Shown here: positions 5,589-12,020 of the stretch, in pieces
Layout of the letters: the number at the start of each line of letters is the position of its first letter
How positions within the stretch are numbered: the first letter of the stretch is position 1
DNA from: JBFWUW01 sp050247075
Lineage (GTDB): Bacteria; Planctomycetota; Planctomycetia; Pirellulales; JBFWUW01
Direction of reading: 5' to 3'
DNA length: 12,020 bases
NCBI GenBank assembly: GCA_050247075.1
Contig: JBFWUW010000127.1
Coordinates: 1-12,020, forward strand
Notes under the pieces: model-generated
What the model saw: only the letters and a program-made list of their open reading frames with translations
What the model was told of the DNA's origin: nothing
The model's database searches: none
Position numbers and translations under genes: made by a program

Positions 5589-6926
5589 TCACACCCCCAT
5601 CCCCTCGTACCGCTGTACGCTGTGCCGCGGAATCATCCGGCGGCCGTCGATGCAGACGGGCTGGGGGTGGCGGTTGGCGAGCAGGTCGGGTAGCCGCTGG
5701 AATTCGTCCCAGCGGGTGATGAGCAGGACGGCTTCGGCTTCGGCCAGCGCCTCTGGCAGGCTGCCGCAAAACTGGAGTGCGGGGTCGGGCAACACGCGCC
5801 GGGCAGCAGCGTTGGCAATTGGGTCGTAAGCTTTCACCACGGCTTGCTCGGCCAACAGGCCTTGCACGATGGGGATCGCCGGGGAGAGCCGCATGTCGTC
5901 GGTTTCGGGCTTAAACGCCAGGCCCAGCACAGCCACACGCACCCCACGCAACGAGGGAAAGTGTTTCTTCAGCAAGCCCAGCATCTTGTGGGGCTGCTGT
6001 TGATTGATGGAAAGCACGGCTGACAGCAACGGCATGGCCGCGCCCGCTTGTTCGCCATGCCGAATGAGCGCGGCCACGTCCTTGGGCAGGCAACTGCCGC
6101 CAAAGCCGCAACCGGCCGACAGGAAACTGGCGATGGGAGCGGTGGACCGCTCTCCGTGATGGCCGTTGGTGCTGAGGTATTGCGAGAGATGGACGCCGCG
6201 CATGACTTCCACCACATCGACCCCGCCCAAGGTCGAGCAGAGATTGCCGATCTCGTTGGCGTAGGAGATCATCGTCGCCAGCAGCGAGTTCGAGGCGTAC
6301 TTGATCATCTCAGCCGCTTTGTTGCTGGTATGCACCCGCGGCACGCCGGGAAATTCGTCGTACAGGCTGGCCAGCAGATCGCGGCTGCGTTCGTCGTTTC
6401 CTCCCAGCACGATCCGGTCGGGCTGCAGAAAGTCGGCAATGGCGGTCCCTTCGCTGAGGAACTCGGGATTGGTTCCCACGCCAAAGTCCCGTCCCGCTTG
6501 CTTGCCCGAGTGTTGCTCCAAGATCGGGGTCACCACGTTGTCGGTAGTGCCCGGCACGACGGTGCTCTTCACAATAACCAGGTGATAGTCCGGCTTGTCG
6601 GCCAGGGCCGCGCCAATTTCGGCGGCAACCTGTTTGACATAGGCCAGGTCGATCTGCTGCCCATCGAACGGCGTGCCCACGGCGATCAACGTGATGTCGC
6701 TGGCCAGCACCGCCGTTCGCAAGTCATGCGTCGCCGTGAACCGCTTATGAAGATTGGCGGTCAACAAGGCTTCCAGACCTGCTTCGTAAATGGGGGGCTG
6801 GCCCGCGTTGATCCGCGCGACTTTATCAGCATCGACATCGACACACGTTACCGTGTGCCCCTTTTCGGCCAGGCAAACGCCCGTGACCAGACCGACGTAG
6901 CCGGTGCCCGCGATGGAGACTCGCAT
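5589..6926 (-). CDS. ugd: UDP-glucose 6-dehydrogenase
   Basis: A 445-residue enzyme of the UDP-glucose/GDP-mannose dehydrogenase family that oxidises UDP-glucose twice to UDP-glucuronate with NAD+. The N-terminal NAD domain has IAGTGYVGLVTGVCLA (5-20) and CVDVDADKV (28-36). Other family motifs are VGTPF (83-87), IVKSTVVPGTT (118-128), NPEFLSEGTA (153-162), the central-helix KYASNSLLATMISYANEI (209-226) with K209 and N213, and GCGFGGSCLPKD (272-283) with catalytic Cys279. The C-terminal domain has LGLAFKPETDDMRLSP (334-349). Length and all catalytic motifs are normal. Its ATG shares one base with the stop of the upstream epimerase gene (TAATG), and a GGAGG Shine-Dalgarno lies 4-5 nt upstream, so the two are probably translationally coupled. 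It would supply UDP-glucuronate to the neighbouring decarboxylase-like enzyme and to surface polysaccharide. Confidence 0.97.
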   Translation of the reverse strand: MRVSIAGTGYVGLVTGVCLAEKGHTVTCVDVDADKVARINAGQPPIYEAGLEALLTANLHKRFTATHDLRTAVLASDITLIAVGTPFDGQQIDLAYVKQVAAEIGAALADKPDYHLVIVKSTVVPGTTDNVVTPILEQHSGKQAGRDFGVGTNPEFLSEGTAIADFLQPDRIVLGGNDERSRDLLASLYDEFPGVPRVHTSNKAAEMIKYASNSLLATMISYANEIGNLCSTLGGVDVVEVMRGVHLSQYLSTNGHHGERSTAPIASFLSAGCGFGGSCLPKDVAALIRHGEQAGAAMPLLSAVLSINQQQPHKMLGLLKKHFPSLRGVRVAVLGLAFKPETDDMRLSPAIPIVQGLLAEQAVVKAYDPIANAAARRVLPDPALQFCGSLPEALAEAEAVLLITRWDEFQRLPDLLANRHPQPVCIDGRRMIPRHSVQRYEGMGV

Positions 6927-8053
6927 TAAGCCTCCTCTGCCTGGCGATGGTGATGGTACCAGGCTAGCGCTCGGCGCAGGCCGTCTTCCAACGAGATGCT
7001 GGGGTTGTAGCCCAGTTCTCGCCGCGACTTGGCCAGATCGGGGCAGCGCCGTAACGGGTTGTCGGTCAGGTATTCTTTTTCGTCGCTGGCTTGCCGAATA
7101 ACGCGGCCTTCGTAGCCAAACAGCTCACGCGCGGCGGCTACGACATGCTCGGCCAGTTCGGCCATGGAAATCTCCGGCTGGTCAATGCCGATGTTGTAGG
7201 CTTCGCCCGGTCGCCCGCGGACAAGAACCTTGTAGTACCCCACGATGGCGTCGGCCGCGTAGCAAAAGGTGCGCCGCGGTGCGCCGTCGGAAAGCATCAC
7301 AATCGGACGGCCGTTCAAGACGTCGCGGGCAAAGTCGGGCAGCACGCGGCGGTCGGTAATTTTCAGGCCCGGCCCATAATTGTTGAACGGACGCGCCATC
7401 TTGACCGGTACGCCATACTGACGGGCAAAGGTCACGCACAACGTCTCGCCGTAACGCTTCGATTCGTCGTAGCTGGCCCGCGGGCCGGTGCAAGTTACGT
7501 TGCCACGGTAATCCTCGGCCGTCGGAATTTTGTCGGCGGGCGGATCGCCGTAGATCTCGCTGCTGGAGAAGAACAACAGCCCGCGAACGGGCCTTGGGCT
7601 ATCTTGCCGGGCTCGCGCGTAATCCAACAGATACCGCAGTCCATTGATATTGGCATCCATCGTCTCCAGGGGGTGCTGCCGGTAATACGTCGGCGAGGCA
7701 ATCCCAGCGGCGTGAATGATGTAGTCAAAGTCGCCCATTTCGGAGGGGAGCGGCTGGATGCAGTCGTGCTTGACCAGCTTCAGCTTGGGGTTGCCGGACA
7801 ATTGACTCAGCCAATCCGGCAGGCCGCGGGCGTAATTGTCGAAGACCGTCACGGCAATTTGGCGGGCCGGTTCGGCGGAGGCATTCCAATGCAATGCCCC
7901 CTGAACAAGGTAATAGCCCAAGAAGCCGGCTCCGCCCGTGATTAGCAAATTAGATCCGGCCAGCTCACGAAACTCGTCGCTCAAGTGGGCGCAAATATGT
8001 TCCAAATCATCATTTAGAACATTCTCGACGTTTGGGGGGCTGCAATTAATCAT
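6926..8053 (-). CDS. NAD-dependent epimerase/dehydratase, UDP-glucuronate decarboxylase-like
   Basis: A 375-residue extended SDR. After a ~35-residue N-terminal extension it has the NAD loop TGGAGFLG (39-46), the strand end VFDNYARG (70-77), HAAGIASPTYY (114-124), the catalytic Ser region FFSSSEIYGDP (161-171) and the YxxxK pair Y195-K199 in GPRASYDESKR. Downstream come RPFNNYGPG (221-229), a DRRVLPDFARDVLNGRP segment and a DGAPRRTFCYAADAI motif. The order and wording resemble UDP-glucuronate decarboxylase (UXS) and related nucleotide-sugar dehydratases. With Ugd directly downstream, conversion of UDP-glucuronate to UDP-xylose or a 4-keto-pentose intermediate is the best guess. UDP-glucuronate 4-epimerase or another NDP-sugar dehydratase cannot be excluded. 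The N-terminal extension is longer than usual, but no later Met precedes the NAD loop. The ATG follows a possible promoter. Confidence 0.88.
   Translation of the reverse strand: MINCSPPNVENVLNDDLEHICAHLSDEFRELAGSNLLITGGAGFLGYYLVQGALHWNASAEPARQIAVTVFDNYARGLPDWLSQLSGNPKLKLVKHDCIQPLPSEMGDFDYIIHAAGIASPTYYRQHPLETMDANINGLRYLLDYARARQDSPRPVRGLLFFSSSEIYGDPPADKIPTAEDYRGNVTCTGPRASYDESKRYGETLCVTFARQYGVPVKMARPFNNYGPGLKITDRRVLPDFARDVLNGRPIVMLSDGAPRRTFCYAADAIVGYYKVLVRGRPGEAYNIGIDQPEISMAELAEHVVAAARELFGYEGRVIRQASDEKEYLTDNPLRRCPDLAKSRRELGYNPSISLEDGLRRALAWYHHHRQAEEA
6931..6936 (-). promoter_or_regulatory. Shine-Dalgarno of ugd at a TAATG stop-start overlap
   Basis: On the minus strand the sequence reads AGGAGG-ctta-ATG, placing a strong Shine-Dalgarno four bases before the ugd ATG (6924-6926). 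It lies inside the last codons of the epimerase gene, whose TAA (6926-6928) shares one base with the ATG. The arrangement supports the chosen start and translational coupling. Confidence 0.8.
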
Positions 8054-8092
8054 GCATTCATCTTAGGCAAAAACAACATGGGTAGTCTAGTA

Positions 8093-8120
8093 AATTTAGT
8101 TTGATTGCCCATGAATGCAA
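8093..8120 (-). promoter_or_regulatory. Possible promoter for the epimerase-ugd part of the cluster
   Basis: The 278-bp gap 8054-8331 has an AT-rich part next to the epimerase gene. On the minus strand TTGCAT (8115-8120) and TAAATT (8093-8098) are separated by 16 bp, with the -10 about 40 nt ahead of the ATG at 8053. Matches to consensus are partial (3/6 and 4/6). A 9-bp inverted repeat, tgcattcat (8053-8061) and atgaatgca (8111-8119), spans from the start codon to the -35. The motif attgccc occurs twice, at 8104-8110 and 8144-8150, exactly 40 bp apart. The rest of the gap is GC-rich and shows no gene. I see no convincing terminator after the lipoprotein stop. Confidence 0.3.
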
Positions 8121-8331
8121 ATGCCATGTGCCAACAAGACAATATTGCCCGGTTAGGGGGATTGTGCCGACGAATCATGGCATGAATCGAGGTGCCCTTG
8201 CGGAATGGCTGCCGCCTTGCCCTTTATGTCGCCTTCGGCACTTCTCGCCCGCCGTTTTCCCCCGGCCCCTCCGGTGGATAGTACCGGGCGAAGGAGTATG
8301 GGTGTTAGAATCGCTCGCCCTTGGCGCCCGC

Positions 8332-9159
8332 TTACTTGGCTTCGGCCAACGTGAAGATGTGGTCGGCGAGCTGTTTTTCAGCATGCGGGATATTTCGCGC
8401 AATCTGCGCCGCCAGGCTTTCGGCTTGCCCTTGCCGGCGAAGCGTTTGCAATTGGGCCCGCAGCAGTTCCAGCCGCCGCGGTTCGGTCTCCATGAGAAAA
8501 TGGACCCAGGCCCAGCTTTCCGCATAGTCAAGCTGGCTCATCTCGGCGGCCGTTTGCAAGGATTCCAGCCGCCGCAGGTCGGGCCGCCAGCCTCCTTGGG
8601 CCAATCGCGAAGCCAGCAGCCGCACATGGGGCGGATTGATGCCGGACGTCCCGCGGGGAACCTCAAAGTACTCGGCCAGGCCTTCGTCCAGCCATAGGGG
8701 GATATTGCGAATCACTGCATGTAAGTAGCCGTGGGCCACCTCGTGCCGCAAGTCCTCGGCCACCCGGCCACCCCAATGGGCATAGACATTCAGCCGAGTG
8801 TCGGCCTCGACAAAAAAGGCCCGCCGGGTGGGCAAGTCGGGGTAATCGCTGGCCATGAACTCGCCGAAACGTTCGGACGTGCCAAACAAGAAGATATGGA
8901 TCGGCTCGTCGGAAGTCGGCAGTTGCAGCTTCTCGACCAGTTCGCCGCGCTGCGCCGTAAGATCGTTGAACAGCCGATGCCGCGTGGGGAGCACGGTGTC
9001 GCTATGGATCAACAACTGCTCCAGACGCACGGTATGCGTAGCCGGCAGGCGCTCGTCGGAAGTGTGCCGCAAGGCAGCACAGCTTGCGGTACACATTGCC
9101 GCGCACAGACAGAGGGCGATTCGCCAGCCTCGTTGAATGCCGCGGCGAGAATTCGTCAC
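8332..9159 (-). CDS. Lipoprotein with HExxH gluzincin-type metallopeptidase domain (DUF1570/peptidase MA-like)
   Basis: A 275-residue predicted lipoprotein. A basic N-terminus (RRGIQRGWR) and a short hydrophobic core lead to a lipobox-like CTASC with acceptor Cys27, so it is probably anchored to a membrane outside the cytoplasm. Residues ~45-210 hold a zinc peptidase core: IHIFLFGTSERFGEF, RAFFVEADTRLNVYAHWGG, the HEVAH motif (H139, E140, H143) and WLDEGLAEYFE (156-166), where E159 fits the third zinc ligand of the gluzincin HExxH...E pattern. This resembles DUF1570/peptidase-MA-like proteins of planctomycetes. The start is GTG at 9159, overlapping the TGA of the glycosyltransferase by 4 nt (GTGA), with GGAG 8 nt upstream. 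An all-ATG rule would cut away the signal peptide. Catalytic activity and substrate are unproven; processing of an envelope or exported protein linked to polysaccharide assembly is possible. Confidence 0.85.
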   Translation of the reverse strand: MTNSRRGIQRGWRIALCLCAAMCTASCAALRHTSDERLPATHTVRLEQLLIHSDTVLPTRHRLFNDLTAQRGELVEKLQLPTSDEPIHIFLFGTSERFGEFMASDYPDLPTRRAFFVEADTRLNVYAHWGGRVAEDLRHEVAHGYLHAVIRNIPLWLDEGLAEYFEVPRGTSGINPPHVRLLASRLAQGGWRPDLRRLESLQTAAEMSQLDYAESWAWVHFLMETEPRRLELLRAQLQTLRRQGQAESLAAQIARNIPHAEKQLADHIFTLAEAK

Positions 9160-10262
9160 ACGCGCGACTCCGCTAGTTGCTGTCGAACGGCAGGCGGCAA
9201 GCCAGACAGCCGCGAGCTTCCCCAGGGGGCCTGCAACGTGTCGGGCAGGGCCGGTAGAGATAGTCCGCGCGGTGCCTGGTCAATCAACGCGGCGAACCGC
9301 GGTGCCCAGCGCTCGACGCTAAACAACTGGCTGACCGTTTCACGGCCGGCCGCGCCCATGCGGCGGCGGAGATCGAGATCTTGCGACAGGCGTGCGGCAG
9401 CCTCGGCCCATTCGGCTGGCGTGGCCGCCAAAAAGCCCGTCTTGCCGTGGACCACCATTTCTTTGTTCATGCCGACCGGGTTGGCGATCACCGGCAAGCC
9501 GGCGGCCATGTATTGCAGAACCTTCAGCCCGCACTTGCCCTGGCTCCAGGCGTCGTCAGGCAGCCAGCTAATGCCGATATCGGCGTCGGCCAACTCAAAG
9601 GCCTCGCCCGCCATCGACCATTGCCGCGGCACGACCGAGATTCCCCGCAGCTCGGGAAAGCGATTGCAGATCACCCGCAGTTCCAGCCCCGGCAGCCGTT
9701 CGGCGGCGGCGGCCAATTGCTGGCTGGCATGGTTCAGGCAAGATAGTGTGCTGTGCTGGCCAATCCAGACCAGTTTAATGTCGGGCCCGCGACGGTGATG
9801 GTGGGCCAAAGGGTACAGCTTGAGATCGACCGTGGTCGGAACCAGATGGACGCGCTCGGGCTGAATGTAAGCACTGGCCTGTTCACGGAGGTACGGATTG
9901 CCAGCGATCACGGCATCGGCGGCGTAGATGGTGGCCCAGAACCGCGCCAGCCGGCCCCAGCTCATGGGGCCTTTACGGGAGTAACTGTCGCGGTGGAACA
10001 GGGCGTCGTCGAAATCGTAGACCAAGCATCGCGCGTGCCGCCGCAGCACGCGGATTTGCCACAACGGCATTAGTTTGCGCTGCAAGATGACCACATCGGC
10101 GCTGGCCGCCGCGCGGATTTGCGCATTCCGCTGAAACGTACCCGGCAACAGGGGGAGCGATTCCAGCGTCCAGCCGCTGGCGGCTAACGCCGCGGCGAAA
10201 GCCTCAATGCGGTAGCGATAACAGACATGATTGGGAGCCTCCGTGAGGGCCAAGACCTTCAT
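9156..10262 (-). CDS. Glycosyltransferase family 4 (GT-B) protein
   Basis: A 368-residue retaining GT-B enzyme expected to move a sugar from a nucleotide donor onto a growing glycan at the cytoplasmic face. The N-terminal domain starts MKVLALTEAP and includes CYRYRIEAF, ADVVILQRK and VYDFDDALF (81-89), a motif I know from one GT4 subgroup. The C-terminal domain has LVWIGQHST (164-172), the donor-site stretch GKCGLKVLQYMAAGLPVIAN (242-261) and GMNKEMVVHGKTGFLA (264-279), corresponding to the GT4 E-x7-E region. I chose ATG 10262 over the upstream GTG at 10280 because GGAGG lies 6 nt before it. This is the first gene of the minus-strand cluster and overlaps the lipoprotein by 4 nt. Donor and acceptor are unknown; UDP-glucuronate or UDP-xylose made by the neighbours are candidates. 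Confidence 0.92.
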   Translation of the reverse strand: MKVLALTEAPNHVCYRYRIEAFAAALAASGWTLESLPLLPGTFQRNAQIRAAASADVVILQRKLMPLWQIRVLRRHARCLVYDFDDALFHRDSYSRKGPMSWGRLARFWATIYAADAVIAGNPYLREQASAYIQPERVHLVPTTVDLKLYPLAHHHRRGPDIKLVWIGQHSTLSCLNHASQQLAAAAERLPGLELRVICNRFPELRGISVVPRQWSMAGEAFELADADIGISWLPDDAWSQGKCGLKVLQYMAAGLPVIANPVGMNKEMVVHGKTGFLAATPAEWAEAAARLSQDLDLRRRMGAAGRETVSQLFSVERWAPRFAALIDQAPRGLSLPALPDTLQAPWGSSRLSGLPPAVRQQLAESRV

Positions 10263-10268
10263 GGCGGT

Positions 10269-10273
10269 CCTCC
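10269..10273 (-). promoter_or_regulatory. Shine-Dalgarno deciding the glycosyltransferase start
   Basis: Minus-strand GGAGG six bases upstream of ATG 10262. The alternative in-frame GTG at 10280 lies upstream of this site and lacks one of its own, so the ATG is preferred. Confidence 0.75.
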
Positions 10274-10462
10274 ATGACACGCGGCGTGAGAGTTAAATGA
10301 CACAATCGGGGCGGAATGTTAGCACGATTCGCGCACCGCAAGAAGATCAAAGGCCGGCCGCTGCAGCGGGCTTTGCCAGCACTGCCAGTGCCGGGCGATG
10401 TGGCGTCCGGCCTTGACGGCTGCCGGCATCCGCGCTACTCTCCGCCCCCGATTCGTAGCGAT

Positions 10463-10522
10463 CCGTAGCATGGGCTTTAGCCCACGCCGTGAGCCTTTCG
10501 TGGGCTAGATCTCACGCTACGG
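10463..10522. repeat. Nested palindromic repeat of the TGGGCT...AGCCCA family
   Basis: Outer arms ccgtagc (10463-10469) and gctacgg (10516-10522) pair perfectly. Inside are tgggct-tt-agccca (10471-10484) and cgtgag (10488-10493) with ctcacg (10511-10516). A further tgggct begins at 10501. The core matches the palindrome at 1186-1205 at the other end of the window, so it belongs to a dispersed family. Its position ~80 bp ahead of the 10602 gene could place it in the leader or promoter region. Confidence 0.75.
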
Positions 10523-10601
10523 CTAAATTTGGCGGAAAGTACATTTCTTGACGCTTGCCCTTGTTCGCTTGCCATTTCCCCTCGCACAACCACGGGCCGC
10601 C

Positions 10602-11849
10602 ATGACGCGATTGCCGCATTTCCGCTGGGCGCTATTGGTGGTGGCCACACTCGCTTCTGCCACCTTGGCCGAGGAACGCCTCGGTTCAACGCAGCGCGAG
10701 GGAATCTTGCTGCTGAATAATGGCGAGGCGCTAGCGGGCCGCGTGGCCTTGATTGGCGACCAATACTATGTGACGCAAAACGGCGCGGAGTTCCGCGTTA
10801 AAACGGGCGATGCACAGTTCTTTTGCCGCGACCTGGACGAAGCTTACGAGCGCCAAAGCCAGGCTATCGCCGCGGGCAAGGTTACCGGGCATATCGCCTT
10901 GGCCGAATGGTGCTTGCGCCAACAACTGCACGGCTATGCGGCCCTGGAATTGGAGGAAATCCTCTCGCTGGAGCCGCGACATCCTAAACTGCCATTGCTG
11001 GAACGGCGCTTGCGGCTGGCGGTGAGCGGTCCCGCTAAACCGCCCGAGAATCAACCGGCCAGCCTGGCCCCCTCGAATGCGGACCTCGATGGCATGGTTC
11101 GCTCGCTGCCGCCAGGCGCGGTGGAGACCTTTACCACTACGGTGCAACCGCTGCTGCTGAATCACTGCGCGACGGCGGGCTGCCACGGGCCAACCGCCGA
11201 AGATGAATTGCGGCTGGGCAAAGCGCCGCCCGGGTATCCGCTGACGCGGCGGCTGACCCAACGCAATCTGGCTTCGGCCATCAAACTGCTGGACCGTGAA
11301 CAGCCCGACCAAAGCCCGCTGTTGCTGATGGCCCGCCAGGCACACGGCACCGCCAAAAGTGCTCCCTTGGGGGATCGCGATATCGGCCCGCTGCGGCAGC
11401 TTGATTATTGGATACGTCGGGTGGCCTCGCGGCCCGCCCAAGCGGCGGCCGCCAACGTCCCTTCTCCTGCTCCGTTATTGCAAGTCCGTGAGTCCATTCA
11501 ACTGCCCGGCCAGCCCTCGCCAGACGAGCCGGACGCTAGCGATCCGTTAGCACCAGCCGGGCAAGAGTACGAGACGGCAGAGGATGAACCCGTGGATGAA
11601 GACGACGAAGCCAACGCACAACCCACGGCGGAAACGTCCGAAGAAGCCAGTGCGTCTTCCTCCACCGATGACGGGCCGACCAAGTCCGCTCGCCGACGCA
11701 AGCCCCCCCAGCGCGGCCGGGCGATAACGACCTTCACGCCGATTGATCCCTTCGACCCGGAAATCTTCAACCGCCAGTACGGGCCGAAGGAAAAGGATGA
11801 AGGCGAAACGATCGGGAACGAAGAAACAGACTCCGGCGCTAAAAACTGA
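10602..11849 (+). CDS. Secreted planctomycete-type protein with CX4CH motif
   Basis: A 415-residue protein from ATG 10602, chosen because it begins a clean signal peptide (MTRLPHFRWALLVVATLASATLA, cut near residue 23). Earlier in-frame starts (TTG 10548) would bury it. Residues ~30-85 form a domain with LLLNNGEALAGRVALIGDQYYV and FFCRDLDEAYERQ, which I recall from planctomycete secreted proteins. Residues ~93-140 look helical, TPR-like (HIALAEWCLRQQLHGYAALELEEIL). Residues ~178-275 resemble a planctomycete cytochrome-c-like region: TVQPLLLNHCATAGCHGP with C189, C194 and H195. The spacing is CX4CH rather than the canonical CX2CH, so haem attachment is uncertain. The C-terminus is acidic and disordered (from ~320), then basic, then acidic again. 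It stands alone and diverges from the sugar cluster. The function is unknown. Confidence 0.82.
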   Translation: MTRLPHFRWALLVVATLASATLAEERLGSTQREGILLLNNGEALAGRVALIGDQYYVTQNGAEFRVKTGDAQFFCRDLDEAYERQSQAIAAGKVTGHIALAEWCLRQQLHGYAALELEEILSLEPRHPKLPLLERRLRLAVSGPAKPPENQPASLAPSNADLDGMVRSLPPGAVETFTTTVQPLLLNHCATAGCHGPTAEDELRLGKAPPGYPLTRRLTQRNLASAIKLLDREQPDQSPLLLMARQAHGTAKSAPLGDRDIGPLRQLDYWIRRVASRPAQAAAANVPSPAPLLQVRESIQLPGQPSPDEPDASDPLAPAGQEYETAEDEPVDEDDEANAQPTAETSEEASASSSTDDGPTKSARRRKPPQRGRAITTFTPIDPFDPEIFNRQYGPKEKDEGETIGNEETDSGAKN

Positions 11850-11892
11850 AGACCAAAGACTGAAAACCTCCCCCGATTCCCCCTTCCCCCCG

Positions 11893-11921
11893 TTGACAGC
11901 CGCTACCCCGTCCGGTACGAA
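11893..11921 (+). promoter_or_regulatory. Possible sigma70-like promoter at the window edge
   Basis: TTGACA (11893-11898), a perfect -35 consensus, is followed after 17 bp by TACGAA (11916-11921), a partial -10. It lies downstream of the secreted-protein gene and points out of the window, so it may drive the next gene. In GC-rich DNA one such match may be chance. Confidence 0.3.
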
Positions 11922-11960
11922 ACGAACTATTGGCCGCGTGCCGGCCGAGAACACCATGAG

Positions 11961-11980
11961 GCCCGCCAGGGGCGGGTCTT
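11961..11980 (+). terminator. Short GC-rich hairpin followed by cttt
   Basis: gcccgcc (11961-11967) pairs with ggcgggt (11971-11977, one G-U pair) around a 3-nt loop, then cttt. The stem is good but the T-run is very short, and it lies ~110 bp after the gene stop. A weak intrinsic terminator is possible; so is a leader hairpin of the next gene, since it follows the candidate promoter at 11893-11921. Confidence 0.3.
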
Positions 11981-12020
11981 TGCCCCCCTCGTCTGGTGGC
12001 CCTGTACGCCGGGGGCTCAG

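Larger units (their letters stand above)
10263..10601. other. Divergent intergenic region
   Basis: This gap separates the minus-strand glycosyltransferase from the plus-strand secreted protein and should hold promoters for both. On the minus strand TTGCGG-N15-TAACAT (about 10316-10342) is a weak candidate. On the plus strand TTGACG (10548-10553) could be a -35, but I see no good -10 after it. A perfect 13-nt palindrome (gcactgccagtgc, 10379-10391) and the larger palindromic repeat at 10463-10522 are present. No gene is evident. Confidence 0.5.

Noticed and set aside
4987..6926. dTDP-L-rhamnose operon
   Set aside because: Only an RmlC-like gene is present; RmlA, RmlB and RmlD are not in the window.
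8101..8697. Plus-strand open frame over the 8054-8331 gap and the 3' end of the lipoprotein gene
   Set aside because: It has no motif, mostly overlaps an antisense gene, and has no ribosome-binding site I can see.
8731..9798. Long plus-strand open frame opposite the lipoprotein and glycosyltransferase
   Set aside because: It spans two well-supported minus-strand genes, and its translation has no recognisable domain.
11956..12020. Start of a further plus-strand gene at ATG 11956
   Set aside because: Only ~21 codons fit before the window ends, the sequence overlaps a hairpin, and there is no Shine-Dalgarno.

Overview
This 12-kb window is GC-rich and reads like a planctomycete chromosome (Pirellulales-type is my guess). 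The support is indirect. There is a secreted protein with a CX4CH haem-like motif next to a 'LNNGEALAGRV' N-terminal domain of a kind I associate with planctomycetes. There is a DUF1570-like HExxH lipoprotein. The spacers are full of short palindromes (TGGGCT-NN-AGCCCA, CCCCTCTCCC...GGGAGAGGGG), 'TGTAGGAGGCG...' repeats and heptamer repeats. No rRNA, tRNA, transposase gene or CRISPR array was found.

Layout. (1) 1-1446, plus strand: the 3' part of a gene for a helix-turn-helix protein with an Ala/Pro/Val-rich middle. Its last ~100 codons read straight through dispersed palindromic repeats. (2) About 1150-1890: a repeat graveyard with an inverted pair of 41-nt elements, a 20-bp tandem array and several hairpins. 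(3) 10262 down to 1936, minus strand: eight genes in one direction. In order of transcription these are a GT4 glycosyltransferase; a lipoprotein metallopeptidase overlapping it by 4 nt; a 278-bp gap with a possible promoter; a UDP-glucuronate-decarboxylase-like SDR epimerase; UDP-glucose 6-dehydrogenase (1-nt TAATG overlap with the epimerase); an RmlC-like cupin epimerase; a COG4091-type SAF-domain oxidoreductase; an RfbF-like glucose-1-phosphate cytidylyltransferase; and a PIG-L/LmbE deacetylase. (4) 10263-10601: a divergent intergenic region with a palindromic repeat. (5) 10602-11849, plus strand: the secreted CX4CH protein. (6) 11850-12020: no gene; a possible promoter and a short hairpin.

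How the genes fit together. Ugd plus the decarboxylase-like SDR would turn UDP-glucose into UDP-glucuronate and then perhaps UDP-xylose or a related sugar. The cytidylyltransferase, RmlC-like epimerase, SAF oxidoreductase and PIG-L deacetylase look like a second nucleotide-sugar branch whose product I cannot name. A CDP-glucose 4,6-dehydratase, the usual partner of RfbF, is not visible here. The GT4 enzyme would use one of these sugars in a surface polysaccharide or glycoconjugate. The strongest lead for something undescribed is this second branch. The next are the peptidase coupled to the glycosyltransferase and the 344-bp segment bounded by inverted 41-nt repeats.
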